DNA from: Geothrix sp. 21YS21S-4
Lineage (GTDB): Bacteria; Acidobacteriota; Holophagae; Holophagales; Holophagaceae
Reading direction: 5' to 3'
Length of the DNA stretch: 64,000 nucleotides
Assembly: GCF_030845995.1 (NCBI RefSeq)
Contig: NZ_CP132719.1
Coordinates: 2,728,001-2,792,000 of the forward strand
The notes beneath the pieces are model-generated. The model was not told the DNA's origin. It did no database searches and was given only the letters and a program-made list of their open reading frames with translations. Made by a program: the position numbers and the translations under genes. Below are positions 63,449-64,000 of this stretch, piece after piece (within the stretch, counting starts at the first letter, position 1; every line of letters begins with the position of its first letter).

Positions 63449-64000
63449 ATGACCGTCTCCCGCCGCGAGTTCATCCAGTGGTCCGCCGGGGCCGCCGCCC
63501 TGGCCGCCACCGGCCTCGACCTGTCTGCCGCGCCCGCCAAGGCCGCCGGCAAGCCCAAGCGGATCCTCATCCTCGGCGGCACGGGCTTCCTCGGCCCCGC
63601 CACCATCGAGATCGCCCAGGCCCGGGGCCACCAGGTGGCGATGTTCAACCGCGGAAAGACGCGCCCCGACCTGTTCCCCGGCGTGGAGAAGCTGCACGGC
63701 GACCGCGATCCCAAGAAGGACGAGGGGCTGAAGGCGTTGGAGACGGGCACCTGGGACGCGGTCATCGACAACAGCGGCTATTACCCGCGCCTGGTCGGGG
63801 CCTCCGCCGCCCTGCTGGCGCCCCGGATCAAGCAGTACCTCTACATCTCCAGCATCAGCGCCTACAAGGAGCCCAGCCCCGAGGGCGGAACCGAGGACGC
63901 GCCGCTCGCCACCATGGCCGATCCCACGGTGGAGACCATGGGCAAGACCTACGAGAACTACGGGGCCCTGAAGGCCCTGTGCGAGCAGGCCGCGCAGAAG
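63449..64000 (+). CDS. Tat-exported NAD(P)-binding epimerase/dehydratase-like protein (truncated by window end)
   Basis: The first 184 residues are present. Twin-arginine signal SRREFIQWSAGAAALAATGL, then an extended-SDR-type Rossmann fold: RILILGGTGFLGPATIEIA, RGHQVAMFNRGKTRP, AVIDNSGYYPRLV, and YLYISSISAYKE. GGAGG lies 5 nt before the ATG. An NAD-binding fold exported folded by Tat implies a periplasmic sugar-nucleotide or other oxidoreductase with a bound cofactor. The active-site YxxxK may be YGALK at the window end. Confidence 0.88.
   Translation, partial: MTVSRREFIQWSAGAAALAATGLDLSAAPAKAAGKPKRILILGGTGFLGPATIEIAQARGHQVAMFNRGKTRPDLFPGVEKLHGDRDPKKDEGLKALETGTWDAVIDNSGYYPRLVGASAALLAPRIKQYLYISSISAYKEPSPEGGTEDAPLATMADPTVETMGKTYENYGALKALCEQAAQK

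Overview
The window looks like a chromosomal piece of an anaerobic, high-GC bacterium of the Holophagae/Geothrix type (Acidobacteriota). This placement is inference from gene content: two decaheme OmcA/MtrC-type lipoproteins, a short EF-Ts, an IOR/ADP-forming acyl-CoA synthetase pathway, and Rhs and envelope proteins of a style I associate with that group. No rRNA is present, so taxonomy is not proven.

Layout. (1) 138-9110, minus strand: an extracellular-electron-transfer locus with an outer-membrane barrel, two five-heme lipoproteins (one with a possible sixth CX5CH site), two decaheme surface cytochromes on collagen-like stalks, and a small helix-hairpin-helix protein. (2) A 533-bp divergent control region with several TGTGAC half-sites, then 9644-14023, plus strand: iorA-iorB-acd for arylpyruvate oxidation with ATP formation. 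The aromatic aminotransferase that could feed it lies at 18203. (3) 14087-18156: YwiC-like protein, Rrf2 regulator, MoeA, Crp/Fnr regulator, EF-P and tRNA-Val(CAC). (4) 19440-27003: YeiH, gamma-carbonic anhydrase and PseG-like genes, then rplM-rpsI, rpsB-tsf-pyrH and a GlcD-like flavoprotein. (5) 27029-35755: a sigma-54 activator and an envelope-stress set (BON, tiny membrane protein, Dps, DUF948, YtxH, OmpA, DUF1003, phospholipase D). (6) 35956-41000: a secreted Pro/Arg-rich protein, a tightly overlapping PIG-L/GT4/GH operon, and a KAS III. (7) 40985-45422, minus: a hybrid histidine kinase and a CheB-CheR-PAS protein. (8) 45536-59822, minus: a polymorphic Rhs toxin island. (9) 60113-64000: an HDOD protein with a degenerate receiver, GDPD, an NTP/NDP-carrier-like transporter, and a truncated Tat-exported NAD(P)-binding protein.

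The most unusual system is the Rhs island. The Rhs polypeptide is split. A 1545-residue secreted Rhs-repeat protein stops just before the Rhs hyperconserved end. The next gene, 3 bp away, has its own signal peptide, a PKD domain and eight alternating Ig-like repeats, and only then the missing Rhs end and a toxin tip. Downstream lies a series of promoterless cassettes. Each begins inside Ig-like repeat 6 or 7 and ends in a different tip followed by a different small immunity-like gene. One is a DUF4258/DUF2283 pair, and its cassette is cut by an IS200/IS605 element. The Ig-like repeats therefore look like the homology arms for tip exchange.

Working model (inference): aromatic amino acids are transaminated, oxidised by IorAB and converted to acid plus ATP, and the electrons may leave through the porin-cytochrome locus. 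A Crp/Fnr protein whose recognition helix mixes CRP and FNR residues may link these parts, because TGTGA-type sites lie before its own gene, before the Rrf2 gene and in the IOR/cytochrome divergent region.
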